The notes: a model not told the origin generated them from the letters alone. 64,000 bases of DNA from Methanobacteriaceae archaeon (GCA_900766745.1 CAAFWR010000111.1:36809-100808); one strand, 5' to 3'. Positions 1 through 8,423 are shown, numbered from the stretch's first letter. A program made the numbers and translations.

Positions 1-959
1 GCTTAGTATTGAAATAGTGTTATTGCGCACTTCATCCGCTAGTTATCTTTATGTTCCTGTTGCAAAGCACTCTAGGTTTATACTCAGATAAGATAACAAC
101 TGAGTTTATTATAATACTACTTGAATTCACATACTCCTTATTTCCTAAAGAGGTCCGTTGCAGGATTCCTTATTTATTAATATTGGATCATTGCTACTCA
201 GCCAATAGGCACACAATCTACTACTCACTTTGTCACTCTATCCCTCTATACTGGAGTGTATAGTAATACAAGCTTAGGATTAGCTATGTACTGATTAACA
301 TAACATTGTGCATAGGCTTTACACCTAATCCAGGTAATCTATCAATATTTTTTCAATAAGTAGTGCTATAATATTATAATTAAGTACCTTCATATATACT
401 ATCTCTAAACTTATTAAGTTACAATATAACTGTTTAGATAAGTATAGAACACTATACTGACATTTTTATATAGTCTGTACTATAAAGGGGAGTTTGGAGC
501 TACCCTAGAGCGATATATGCTCGATAATGTTCAGCACGTAGTCTTGGACACTACGATTTGTTGGGCATCATCGTGTTTATTACTCCTTCTTGATTCAAAC
601 TATGATAAGTCTGCGAGTAACTTAAGAGGATTTCGTTCCCCTTGTACTGTTTAATTTTGTAGACTGCTCTCTACTAATTGCGTCTTCTGTTTCTGTCTCC
701 AGTCGGTTCTCACCAAAAACAAGAGGGTTGTACACGCTCTCCCTCTATCTTATTGCTTCTTCAGTCTATAGATAGCATATAGACACAACAAGTTATTATA
801 CTTTCAGTAATAGCCTATAGTTGTAGCTATACTCTATTCTTACTAATATTCTGTACTATCTTAATTTTAAGAAAGCAATCTAACCATTTACTTTCTAATC
901 CTTTGATTTAGACATCTCTGGATATACACCATTATAGCTCTATAATCGCATTGGCTGTT
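1..959. other. Gene-poor left end
   Basis: No convincing gene is seen in this stretch. A 70-codon plus-strand frame at 51-263 has no recognisable motif or neighbour and is not called. Small hairpins are visible: GAGC/GCTC around 509-523, and CGTAGT/ACTACG at 537-555 with a seven-base loop. No complete cloverleaf was found on either strand. If TAG is read through at the end of the next gene, its coding region would extend to about 888. The stretch may hold leader or terminator RNA for the minus-strand operon that ends here, but that is inference. Confidence 0.5.
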
Positions 960-1358
960 CTAGTTGCGACTCAGATTCATCTTCTCTGATTGTTGTTGTT
1001 TCAGTCTTTGGAGAATATCCGTACAAGTGGTTTTATTCTCTTTAACTGATGGCAGTTCTCTTACCTTAATGTATTTAGGTACTTCCTTCTCTACAACAGA
1101 AGTTAGATAGATGATACTGTCTTTCTTTTTGATTTCAACATTGATATTTTGTTCTGGGTTGCTTTGTCCATTTAATTTTATAGCGTTATTGTTCAAATTA
1201 ATATCAATATTAAAGTCTTTTGTCCGAGGTACATCTGTGAACTTCGGAATCACATACTCGTGTGCGGTGGCGGTATTTGTATAGTTAGTTACAAATCCTA
1301 CATATCCACCGAAAGCTAGCATTGCTAGCGTAAATAAAACTGTTGGTTTTTTACTCAT
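960..1358 (-). CDS. Membrane-anchored hypothetical protein
   Basis: A 132-residue protein with one hydrophobic segment at residues about 8-25, preceded by Lys, then a polar domain; it looks like an N-in single-pass or signal-anchored protein exposed outside the cytoplasm. No family is recognised. The frame ends in TAG (960-962). If TAG is read as Gln as elsewhere in this genome, the protein gains 24 residues and stops at TAA at 888-890. The gene is the last visible one of the minus-strand operon, 19 bases after the 571-residue gene. Which stop is used depends on whether the suppressor tRNA is active when this operon is expressed. Confidence 0.65.
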   Translation of the reverse strand: MSKKPTVLFTLAMLAFGGYVGFVTNYTNTATAHEYVIPKFTDVPRTKDFNIDINLNNNAIKLNGQSNPEQNINVEIKKKDSIIYLTSVVEKEVPKYIKVRELPSVKENKTTCTDILQRLKQQQSEKMNLSRN

Positions 1359-1377
1359 TTTGATAATGCGTTAATTG

Positions 1378-3093
1378 TTACTTTTTAGTAGCATACGCAG
1401 ATTTCTCAACATAGAAAGTAAGAGGATTTAAAGAAGTTGATGTATACAAGCCAGATACTTTCTGCATTACTTGTTTCAACATCTTATCATTCATTTCTGC
1501 TCCATAAGCAATACGCATATTGTTTACAGTCTTTATTGCTGAAATGTGTTTACCTTTAAGATTTAGACCCTTGATTTCTGGATATACAAGTTTGTCTTCA
1601 TCTTTACCTTCGTTATTAGCAGAAGTAATAATACGATTGATCAGATCGTCATTAGTTCCACTAATTAATTGAGAATACCGTTTTGCTTCTTCTTCGTAGT
1701 TATTGTTTTTTGCAGTTTCATCAGTAATCTTCTTAGCTAAGAATACTTTTACAACATTAGCAACTTGCGCATCGTTGTATGTTGTTAATTGGTTCTTAAG
1801 CCAAGCATGAGATGCTAAAACTGACAAATTACCTGTTAGGTTACCCCAAATAGCATTTGCACAACCTTCAAGCAATGTAGCATTCCGTCCTGCTTCTTTC
1901 ATCTTAAGCAATACTGTTGCTAATACTTGTGCTGGTTCTGCATTTTTATCAAGCTTATAGGCTTCCCGTGCAAATTCAATCATATTTGCTACATTCTTAC
2001 CTATACCTCCTGATTTCTGCTTGTGCCGCATGTTCATAATAGTACACATTGCTGCTACTTTCTGTTCATCGGTAACACATTCTTCGGGTTTTGGCATTTC
2101 CTGAGTTTGCGGAACTTTAGCATCTTGTTCTAAAGCTTTTTGCATTTCAGGATTTGTCTTTGCGACAGCATCTTTGAAGTTAATCTCGAGCTGTCCATCA
2201 GATGTTTTGCTAGGAAGCAAATTAACACCGAGGAACAAAGAAGCTGTTTCATTCAAATATGCAAACATTTCTTCGTTTACAGTAAAACCTTGTTCTTTTG
2301 CATCATTCTTAAATTGGTCATTCCATTTCTGAATTAATACAAACATCATAAGGTCTGCCTGTTTTCCTGTTGCTTGATACATTGCCCGATCATCTTTAAT
2401 CTCTTCACGGCGTTTCAGAATTGCGTTCATCAAATCTACTGAGTGATTTGCATCAATTCTGTCACTGTTCTGAGTTACAATGTTGGGCGCAGGAGCTGCG
2501 GCTGTTTTAATAGTAGGAGTATTGTTGATGTCAATTTCTTCAGCTTCTACTTCTTCTATCTTTTCCTTCTTCGACTTCTGCTGTTTAGGTTTCTTTTCAG
2601 TAGATGCGGGTTTAGGATCTTCCTTCTTTGGTTCCTCAACTGGTTTAGTTTCAGGAACTTCAGCAGGAATAGGATTCTTAATTCCTTCCTTAATCTGTTT
2701 AACGTCAATTCCGTCTCCCTTCTTTACATTAGATACTGGGAAGAGGACACTAGTAGTTTCACTAGTTTCGTTGTTCTTCCACTCGGCTTTGATATTTTCA
2801 ATGCCTTTACTGTCTTTCTCAATCTTAAGAGAAAGTAGACTCATATACGGTGATTTTGTGCACAACATATGAGTTTCATATGCTGATTTACCCATTGGAG
2901 TCTGATAGACACCACCTTTCTTTTGTTCAGCTGGTTTCTCTTCAGGCTTCTTTTCTTCTGGTTTAGAATCTTCTACTTTTGTTGTTTCTACTTTAGCTGA
3001 AGCTTCTACTGCTTCTTTAGCTTTTTTCAAAGCTTCTAAGTTTCTTGCTGCTTTTGCACTTGGAGTCTTTCCACCTTTATTTCTTTTTGCCAT
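1378..3093 (-). CDS. Large Lys/Glu/Pro-rich hypothetical protein
   Basis: A 571-residue protein, the longest of the minus-strand block. Residues 1-60 are Lys/Ala-rich and low in complexity, and about 120-205 are rich in Pro, Glu and Lys (repeated KPEEKP- and PKPA-like words), suggesting a disordered linker. From about 215 on there is a helical, globular-looking domain. No catalytic motif or family is recognised. It has no in-frame TAG and ends in TAA. Start ATG at 3093 is followed by a basic MAKRNKGGK. A nucleic-acid-associated or host-takeover role is possible from the basic N-terminus, but nothing in the sequence proves it. Confidence 0.8.
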   Translation of the reverse strand: MAKRNKGGKTPSAKAARNLEALKKAKEAVEASAKVETTKVEDSKPEEKKPEEKPAEQKKGGVYQTPMGKSAYETHMLCTKSPYMSLLSLKIEKDSKGIENIKAEWKNNETSETTSVLFPVSNVKKGDGIDVKQIKEGIKNPIPAEVPETKPVEEPKKEDPKPASTEKKPKQQKSKKEKIEEVEAEEIDINNTPTIKTAAAPAPNIVTQNSDRIDANHSVDLMNAILKRREEIKDDRAMYQATGKQADLMMFVLIQKWNDQFKNDAKEQGFTVNEEMFAYLNETASLFLGVNLLPSKTSDGQLEINFKDAVAKTNPEMQKALEQDAKVPQTQEMPKPEECVTDEQKVAAMCTIMNMRHKQKSGGIGKNVANMIEFAREAYKLDKNAEPAQVLATVLLKMKEAGRNATLLEGCANAIWGNLTGNLSVLASHAWLKNQLTTYNDAQVANVVKVFLAKKITDETAKNNNYEEEAKRYSQLISGTNDDLINRIITSANNEGKDEDKLVYPEIKGLNLKGKHISAIKTVNNMRIAYGAEMNDKMLKQVMQKVSGLYTSTSLNPLTFYVEKSAYATKK

Positions 3094-3162
3094 ATTGATT
3101 ATGATTTTAAATAAATTAATAACTTAACAATTAATACACTCAAATTATGAAATTAAGTGCAG

Positions 3163-3513
3163 TCAACTGTCATCTTCTATCTCTGCATTGTTAGGCATGG
3201 TAGGTATATCTTCTCTATCAGTTGTTACTAACGTCTCACCTCCGTCTTCCTGACCCATTTCATAAGATTGGTTATCTACTGTCCCTACAAAAGCAGTAGA
3301 ACCTTGAGATGTGGGATTAGGAGCCATAGTAACAACTAACTCTTGAGAAGGAGTATCTGAGGTATTTGCAACTACCTTTTTTACTCCAGTACCTACAACA
3401 AAGCCTAGTAAAAGTACGCATACTAAGAATACGTACAAACTAGCACTTTTACACATTCTAGAAATGATAAAAGATGCTAATGCTCCTAAAAGGAGTAAAC
3501 AAAAACTAGTCAT
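3163..3513 (-). CDS. Two-helix membrane protein
   Basis: A 116-residue protein with two hydrophobic segments (residues about 4-18 and 25-45), followed by an acidic tail rich in Ser, Thr and Asp. The topology suggests a hairpin in the inner membrane with a 70-residue soluble tail. It ends in TGA and lies 17 bases downstream of the sigma-factor gene, so it is probably co-transcribed with it. An anti-sigma role would fit its position next to an ECF-type sigma factor, because such pairs are common in bacteria. No anti-sigma motif is visible, so this is only a suggestion. Confidence 0.6.
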   Translation of the reverse strand: MTSFCLLLLGALASFIISRMCKSASLYVFLVCVLLLGFVVGTGVKKVVANTSDTPSQELVVTMAPNPTSQGSTAFVGTVDNQSYEMGQEDGGETLVTTDREDIPTMPNNAEIEDDS

Positions 3514-3530
3514 ATTGTTGAAAGTGTTTG

Positions 3531-4076
3531 TTAATAATCTGTTTTCTGTTTAAGTTTTTGTCTTGCTTTGTTTAAATCACCTTTTACAGCTAATTCATTC
3601 ATTGCAAGCTTATTGGCTATCTCTTTATAAGATAAACCATCTATACGAGCATTAATTAAATCTCTATATTTTCTCTTAAGAGTAGGTATAGCTTGTAAGA
3701 CTATATCTAACTTTTCCTTTAGAATCAAATCTTCTTCAGGACTTTTTTCTAAAGCAGATAGTTGAATTGGATTTTCATCTTCATCAACATAGTTATTTAA
3801 TTGCTCTTTTTTGTTTCTACGTATATAATCTATTGATGCATTTACAGCAATAGTTTTTAACCACATATTAAATGAAATATGTTGAGTATACATAGATAAT
3901 TTCTCATAGGCTTTGGTAAATACTACTGATGTTAAATCATCAGCAACATCTGTATTCTTGACTACACCCATAATAGTGTACCAAATATCAGTTTTATACT
4001 TATAGTATAATTTACTAAATGCTTTCTGAGAACCTTGTTTAGCTTGCTCCACTAGATCTATTATTTCTTGTGTCAT
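3531..4076 (-). CDS. ECF-type RNA polymerase sigma factor
   Basis: A 181-residue sigma-70 family protein, the usual length of group 4 (ECF) factors. Region 2 spans about residues 12-90: the segment KAFSKLYYKYKTDIW, then DVADDLTSVVFTKAYEKL (the region 2.2 core-binding type), then an SIDYIRRNKKE segment typical of the end of region 2.4. After a linker, region 4 spans about 120-180 with a helix-turn-helix at LSYKEIANKLAMNELAVKG. ECF factors recruit host core polymerase to special promoters, so this gene may direct host enzyme to phage promoters. It sits mid-operon in the minus-strand block, has no TAG, and ends in TAA. The family call is firm; its target promoters are unknown. Confidence 0.88.
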   Translation of the reverse strand: MTQEIIDLVEQAKQGSQKAFSKLYYKYKTDIWYTIMGVVKNTDVADDLTSVVFTKAYEKLSMYTQHISFNMWLKTIAVNASIDYIRRNKKEQLNNYVDEDENPIQLSALEKSPEEDLILKEKLDIVLQAIPTLKRKYRDLINARIDGLSYKEIANKLAMNELAVKGDLNKARQKLKQKTDY

Positions 4077-4128
4077 ATAGCTAAATTTTAGTGGATTGTA
4101 GTTAACCCAATAACTACAATCCTTAAAT

Positions 4129-4575
4129 TCAGAAGGGAAGTTTTATGATTTCTTTACAGTAATAATTATTTACTGCTAGACATCTTTTATAGAATACATC
4201 TGAGATATGTTCTCTCCATTCTTCTTTCTCTTCTTCATTGAGAGGATATGCCATTTTCAATGACATATTAATAGCAATCCTTACTCTTACTAACCTTGTT
4301 TGAAGACTTAATATTTTATCTTCTAATAGATTATTAAGAATATCCATCCATAGTCTTCTATTTATCCACTTATTGATACTTAGACAAGTATTACTTGTAA
4401 CTATTTTAGATTTTAAATCAGGTGGTATATTTGCCCAATCATCTAATACACTATCTGCATATCCTAATACTTTAGTATCAAAATTAGCAGAAGATACAAT
4501 TTTGTCTAAAGTAAACCTATAAGGTTCCTCTAATTCAGCATTGAGTGCTTCAATAAGTCTCTTAAAATCGCTCAT
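4129..4575 (-). CDS. Hypothetical helical protein
   Basis: A 148-residue protein, mostly helical by composition and rich in Leu, Asn and Trp, with no membrane segment and no recognised motif. Its start touches the stop of the upstream gene (both at 4575), indicating translational coupling. It ends in TGA. Function is unknown. Confidence 0.7.
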   Translation of the reverse strand: MSDFKRLIEALNAELEEPYRFTLDKIVSSANFDTKVLGYADSVLDDWANIPPDLKSKIVTSNTCLSINKWINRRLWMDILNNLLEDKILSLQTRLVRVRIAINMSLKMAYPLNEEEKEEWREHISDVFYKRCLAVNNYYCKEIIKLPF

Positions 4576-5033
4576 TATGGTTCTCTGTTAAGTGCTTTAC
4601 AAATTACAGTAAATACATAGTTAGCTTGAGACATTTTTAGGTTGTATTTCTTCTTTAAATACAGTCTAGTTCTTACTTTAGCTTGTTCTATACCATATAA
4701 TGGTAAAGTTGATTTATAGTAAGCAATACCTTCTTCGATGATTTTATCTTTTCTAGAATCTTCTCCTAAGCCTTCTAGAGTCTGTAAATCACCAATACCT
4801 ACATTATCAACTACTTCAGTAATAGATGGTAATGCAAATGTATACTTTTCAGGATACATCATAATATCTACTACTTCAGGACTGTCTTTAGTAAGATCTT
4901 TAGCTTTACCATTCTGTTTAAAGTAATTAAGATCAATTGCACCTACTACTTCTAATAATGGTTCTACTCCGCTTAAAAGGAGTAATACATTAGTTTCTGG
5001 ACCTTGTGCGATCCACATACCTGCTTTTAACAT
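4575..5033 (-). CDS. Hypothetical protein
   Basis: A 152-residue protein. A hydrophobic stretch at residues 15-35 (VLLLLSGVEPLLEVVGAI) looks buried rather than membrane-spanning, and the C-terminal 50 residues look helical and basic. No family is recognised. Its start overlaps the end of the 67-residue gene by 7 bases, and its stop overlaps the next start, so it is part of a tightly packed cluster at 4129-5230. Confidence 0.7.
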   Translation of the reverse strand: MLKAGMWIAQGPETNVLLLLSGVEPLLEVVGAIDLNYFKQNGKAKDLTKDSPEVVDIMMYPEKYTFALPSITEVVDNVGIGDLQTLEGLGEDSRKDKIIEEGIAYYKSTLPLYGIEQAKVRTRLYLKKKYNLKMSQANYVFTVICKALNREP

Positions 5034-5230
5034 AATCCTTTTGTTTTAAGTATTTTGATAAATTCGTTTTTGAATCTTTTTACTACAACTGCTGCATCCA
5101 TTGGACTAATGTTGAATTCAGAAGCTACTTTTTTTCTAAATTCCATTTCTCCACTGCATTGCTGCATTACTTCTTGTAGTCTTTCTCGCTCTCCTGGTTC
5201 AGTCCAGCGAACATATTGAACAATTTCCAT
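5027..5230 (-). CDS. Small hypothetical protein, possible HTH
   Basis: A 67-residue protein with the pattern EFRKKVASEFNISPMDAAVV, which reads like a helix-turn-helix (a helix, then a short turn, then a second helix). This may be a small DNA-binding protein, though the match is by eye only. It sits one base from the next gene downstream in the operon. Confidence 0.6.
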   Translation of the reverse strand: MEIVQYVRWTEPGERERLQEVMQQCSGEMEFRKKVASEFNISPMDAAVVVKRFKNEFIKILKTKGLC

Positions 5231-5231
5231 G

Positions 5232-5522
5232 TTAATTCATTTGATGTTCAAGATCTTTAATTTTATTATAGACGCCTACCCAATATATCAAGCCTTCTTT
5301 ACTCTTTTCAGCTTGAAACATTTCATAGATTTTGCATCTATTGTATCCGACTGTAATGTTATGTACACCACGTCGCCAACCTCTACCTCCCTTCATTACT
5401 GATGGAGTTGATTCATATACATACTCAATGAACGCAGTAAGTTTACGTTCTCTTGTAAGAACAATTTCCCAAGTCTTAGGCAATTTATTCCTAATAAAAC
5501 CTCTTAAGCCTTTTTTATTCAT
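5232..5522 (-). CDS. Small basic hypothetical protein
   Basis: A 96-residue, Arg/Lys/Tyr-rich protein of unknown family. A longer frame begins at 5600, but I chose ATG 5522 because there the start and the upstream stop share the overlap ATGAATAA, the coupling seen throughout this operon. The longer form would overlap the upstream gene by 86 bases. It contains a Gly/Arg segment (MKGGRGWRRG) that could bind nucleic acid. Confidence 0.6.
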   Translation of the reverse strand: MNKKGLRGFIRNKLPKTWEIVLTRERKLTAFIEYVYESTPSVMKGGRGWRRGVHNITVGYNRCKIYEMFQAEKSKEGLIYWVGVYNKIKDLEHQMN

Positions 5523-5856
5523 GTTTATATTTAAATATTTTTGAATTACTTCCAAATTCAAATCTAATCGTATAGATACCGTTTTTAACAGTTGCTTCAT
5601 TAAGTGTTATTCTGATTTTACTTATAAAATCATTAAGATAATACCTAGTATTAATATACCGCGCAACTATCTCATAATAGTCTCTTCCATCATTACAACT
5701 AATACTCGCTTTTGCATAATAATCGTGTGTACGATATACTAATATATCTTCACATATTGCTAGTAATCTATAAAGCTTTTTTTGTATAAAGACTAAGATT
5801 TCTGCTTGGGTATTGAATCCTTTTTCTTTACTCTTTTTATGCCGACCACGATTCAT
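5515..5856 (-). CDS. Hypothetical protein
   Basis: A 113-residue protein with a very basic N-terminus (MNRGRHKKSKEKG), then a mixed alpha/beta body rich in Tyr and Ile. No family is recognised. It overlaps the upstream gene by 20 bases and the downstream gene by 8, so it belongs to the same translationally coupled string. Confidence 0.65.
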   Translation of the reverse strand: MNRGRHKKSKEKGFNTQAEILVFIQKKLYRLLAICEDILVYRTHDYYAKASISCNDGRDYYEIVARYINTRYYLNDFISKIRITLNEATVKNGIYTIRFEFGSNSKIFKYKHE

Positions 5857-6040
5857 AAGTAGTTTCTTTAATTGAAGATCTAAGTCTTTCTATAGCTGCC
5901 AACAGTGTATCTATTCTTATTACTACTTCTGTGTCTCTAACAAAATGTTTAATGTGCTTCAGATTAGTAATCATACCAGCTAAAAGCATAAGAGATAAAT
6001 TCCTTCTACTTGCCTTTAATTGATTTAAAGTCTTTTTCAT
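5837..6040 (-). CDS. Small helical hypothetical protein
   Basis: A 67-residue, probably all-helical protein with a basic N-terminus (MKKTLNQLKASRRN). Its ATG overlaps the stop of the upstream gene (TGATG at 6037-6040). Function is unknown. Confidence 0.65.
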   Translation of the reverse strand: MKKTLNQLKASRRNLSLMLLAGMITNLKHIKHFVRDTEVVIRIDTLLAAIERLRSSIKETTYESWSA

Positions 6041-6351
6041 CTACAAAATGTTTTTAAGTATTGTTCATAATGTTTCTTTTCATTTATTGAAGCTAAAGCA
6101 TCTAATTGATTATAATTCTTTTTAGTTAAAGTAAAATCATAATCTAATAATGCTTCTTTTAGACTGTAAAATACATTATAATCGAACAAATCTCTGTTGC
6201 TTATTTTGATTTGTTCAATGAGAGCTGTTTCAAATATAGCTAGTAATCTTAGAATATATTTGTTATTCTTTTTGACTGCTAGTCATAAACCTTTATCTCC
6301 TTTATTATAATCTAAAGGAATAATTGATACCTTGTTATAATCTATTCTCAT
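6037..6351 (-). pseudogene. Small gene with an in-frame TGA at codon 23
   Basis: A 105-codon frame with starts and stops placed exactly as its neighbours require: ATG 6351 overlaps the TGA of the upstream gene (ATGA), and its own TGA overlaps the ATG of the next gene. The frame is open except for TGA at 6283-6285. The 81 codons after it stay in frame and look like ordinary protein (Lys/Asn/Ile/Leu-rich, helical). TGA is the normal stop of other genes here, so likely readings are a nonsense mutation (TGG to TGA), a base-calling error, or readthrough. No alternative start restores the downstream part in this frame. The encoded family is not recognised. Confidence 0.6.
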
Positions 6352-6902
6352 ACTCTAAAGTTTGTTTTATAATACTTTTTAATGATTCTTATAGCTTCGT
6401 CAAATTCTTCTTTATTATCAAAAACATTACAAAAAGTGTAGTTGTTCTTGTCTAAGAATACAGGATGAAAATAAGCTACAAAGAATGTTTTAAACAATCT
6501 GCTTCTTTTAATAGGAATTAGATTATTTAAAGTAATATCGCTAGTTATACTTACTGTCCAAGCAATATTTAGTTCAGGATCTATTTTATAGATTACTCCA
6601 TAGTGTGCACTTGGACCTATTTTCGCTCTAATGATGTCATATTTTTGTAAAGGTATTTGATCTATACCTTGACCTAATATTTCTGTAGGTAAAACTATAT
6701 TCTGTTTAGGAACACATGAAGATTGTTCAATTAAATTAGTAACAGATAAAGATGAATTAAATGCATCTACTATACTTATTATATCTATTATTTTATTATC
6801 GTCTGTGTTTTTTAATTTAGTAGATGCTTTAATTCTTATAGAATTTAAAAAGTTCTGTTTTTCATTGACAGTCTTTTCCTTTAATAAATCTAATATACTC
6901 AT
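6348..6902 (-). CDS. Hypothetical protein, weak MazF/PemK-like pattern
   Basis: A 184-residue protein. Residues about 85-155 carry a beta-rich pattern (QKYDIIRAKIGPSAHYGVIYK, then WTVSITSD) reminiscent of the SH3-like barrel of MazF/PemK proteins, which typically show a xGDIV...G...HPxVV pattern. The catalytic residues of MazF are not clear here, so a nuclease role is not claimed. The N-terminal 80 residues look helical. It is the first gene of the 4129-6902 coupled string and follows the tRNA-Ile gene by 30 bases. Confidence 0.6.
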   Translation of the reverse strand: MSILDLLKEKTVNEKQNFLNSIRIKASTKLKNTDDNKIIDIISIVDAFNSSLSVTNLIEQSSCVPKQNIVLPTEILGQGIDQIPLQKYDIIRAKIGPSAHYGVIYKIDPELNIAWTVSITSDITLNNLIPIKRSRLFKTFFVAYFHPVFLDKNNYTFCNVFDNKEEFDEAIRIIKKYYKTNFRV

Positions 6903-6932
6903 ACTTTTTGTTTTTTTAATTTTGATAATTTG

Positions 6933-7006
6933 TAATACTAATAGGACTCGAACCTATAACTCAACCTTATCAGTGTTGTGATGTTACCCGTTACATCCAT
7001 AGTATT
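6933..7006 (-). tRNA. tRNA-Ile (anticodon GAU)
   Basis: A full cloverleaf is visible on the minus strand: acceptor stem AATACTA/TAGTATT with discriminator A, D-stem GATG/CATC with GG in the loop, anticodon loop CTGATAA (anticodon GAT), and T-arm ATAGG-TTCGAGT-CCTAT. The anticodon stem has one mismatch (A-G next to the loop). CCA is not fully encoded (the transcript continues ACA). It probably supplements host Ile-AUC decoding. Confidence 0.85.
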
Positions 7007-7294
7007 TCTTAACCAGCTTTTTACGACATTAGCTTAGCCGTTGACTTATCATATCACGCTGCGATATGAGTATAGTCTGTTACAAAAGATTTGTCATTTC
7101 TGACGTTATTGACCTATTCATTTTCATCCTCGCTGTCAAAACCATAATGCCCCAAGGCGCCGTTATACGCTACGGTCAAACGGTAGCTAACGATTCTATG
7201 CTACAACCGTGCGGGACACTCCGTTATCAGATTGGTTATATGTACACGTACATTTTCAATTTGTTCTGACTATTTTATTCAACCGCAAAGGGTG

Positions 7295-7319
7295 TGGAGC
7301 ATGAGGGAGTCGAACCCTC
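7295..7319 (-). other. tRNA 3' half-like fragment
   Basis: On the minus strand there is a perfect T-arm, GAGGG-TTCGACT-CCCTC, followed by ATGCTCC and A, exactly like the 3' acceptor strand and discriminator of a tRNA. The matching 5' acceptor GGAGCAT was not found within several hundred bases upstream; the closest is AGAGCAT near 7455-7461 with no D-arm after it. A possible anticodon arm (TGAC/GTCA around a TGTTAG loop) lies near 7345-7358. It may be a degraded tRNA, or one interrupted by unrecognised sequence. Confidence 0.5.
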
Positions 7320-7487
7320 GTCCAAACGATTCATCCAATGACCTAACAGTCAATATTGTAAAAGAGCTCTATACACTTCTGCGCCTTCATACTTTGTTAG
7401 TAACGCCTCAATTAGAGAGATATATATCATACACGAATTTTCATATACTGTTGGGTCAGTATAATAGTATAGTATGCTCTTTTTAGT

Positions 7488-7517
7488 AGTATAGAGAGCG
7501 ATCAAACTCTCTATACT
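7488..7517. other. 11-bp perfect hairpin
   Basis: AGTATAGAGAG and CTCTCTATACT are perfect inverted repeats around an eight-base loop. There is no long U-tract on either side, so it is not a clear terminator. It could be an RNA processing or stability element in the gene-free region. Confidence 0.55.
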
Positions 7518-7560
7518 TAATAAGGTAATCCTAAAGTAATAGTATATACTGTTGATTACG

Positions 7561-7955
7561 AGCATAAAGCATTGAATCTAGTATATAACAGCATAAAGCT
7601 TCTGTTACTTTAGAATTTAAAGATCTTTGACAGAATACATATTATATCAAGTGCTCATCTAGCAAGCTAGAGACTCGATTGAAATATAGACATATAAGTA
7701 CTATATGTATATGTATTTTGATATACTTACTGTTTTTCGTCTATAAGACTATTCTTCGCCCTTGGAGCATAAAGCATACGGAGTGAAGAAATGATCTACT
7801 ATAGCACATGATCAGTAGGCATGTATTCCCATTATTAGCATAAAAGCATTAAATAGAACTGTCAATTCAGTTCGATCTACCCGAACTCCTTAATGCGACA
7901 ATGCGACTTATATAGTTTGCGGTTAGACTTTTATTCTATTTTAGCATAAAAGCAT
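7561..7955. repeat. Five dispersed AGCATAAA(A)GCAT repeats
   Basis: Copies at 7561-7572, 7590-7600 (ending GCT), 7766-7777, 7837-7849 and 7943-7955. Each is a pair of GCAT words separated by AAA or AAAA; on the minus strand they read ATGC-TTT(T)-ATGC. They occur only in this gene-free stretch. They could be regulatory protein sites or junctions between small RNAs. Confidence 0.6.
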
Positions 7956-7973
7956 TTAGAATACGGATGTTGA

Positions 7974-8423
7974 TTAAAGATAGATATTTTCGTATCTTGA
8001 ACCAAAGACTTCTTCTTTCGCTTTTGCGATAGCTTCGTCTTTCTTATCTGTAAGTTCTGAGTACTTTTTGTCCCAAGCTTTGTAATCGCCAGTAGCTTCA
8101 AACTGAGCTTGAGCTTTCTTCAGTTCTTCAGAAAAGTCCTTCATAATGTTCTTATGTTTTGATGCAAAACGTCCGTTTCTTTCAGCTTTAGAAACAGCTT
8201 TGTCACATTCTTTGATTCTACGTTTTACTTCCATAGAATCACGTTCTAACTGTTCTTGTTGTATCTGTTTCTTAGCTTCTGCAACTGCTGCGGCTTCAAC
8301 TTTACCGTCTTTTTCTTCTTGAGCTTTCATTCCAGCTTCAAAGTTATAACCTTCATCAGTTACTTTGTCACACAACATTGATGCACCTAACATAATTCCT
8401 ACAAAATTCATAAAATTCTTCAT
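7974..8423 (-). CDS. Hypothetical coiled-coil protein
   Basis: A 149-residue protein. The first 20 residues are mildly hydrophobic (NFVGIMLGASML), possibly a weak membrane anchor or signal. The rest is Lys/Glu/Ala-rich and strongly helical, typical of a coiled coil (residues about 35-140). No family is recognised. It is preceded by a 50-base gap and ends in TAA beside the repeat region. Confidence 0.7.
   Translation of the reverse strand: MKNFMNFVGIMLGASMLCDKVTDEGYNFEAGMKAQEEKDGKVEAAAVAEAKKQIQQEQLERDSMEVKRRIKECDKAVSKAERNGRFASKHKNIMKDFSEELKKAQAQFEATGDYKAWDKKYSELTDKKDEAIAKAKEEVFGSRYENIYL

Larger units (their letters stand above)
7007..7973. other. Gene-free structured region
   Basis: Almost 1 kb without a credible gene. 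It holds a tRNA 3' fragment (7295-7319), an 11-bp perfect hairpin at 7488-7517 (AGTATAGAGAG/CTCTCTATACT), five copies of AGCATAAA(A)GCAT or a near form between 7561 and 7955, and GC-richer paired segments at 7040-7250 (for example CATATC/GATATG). Frames at 7066-7565 are short, on both strands, and lack motifs. The stretch may be transcribed as small non-coding RNAs or be a decayed tRNA array; both are inference. Confidence 0.5.

Noticed and set aside
51-263. 70-codon plus-strand frame at the left end
   Set aside because: No motif, no start signal, no coupled neighbour, and it lies in a stretch with small hairpins; open by chance in AT-rich DNA.
2443-2872. Two 130-residue plus-strand frames
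   Set aside because: Opposite-strand shadows of the Lys/Glu/Pro-rich part of the 571-residue gene; low-complexity Phe/Leu/Ser sequence.
7561-7955. CRISPR array
   Set aside because: The repeats are only 11-13 bases, irregularly spaced (29 to 176 bases) and without spacer-like units or cas genes.
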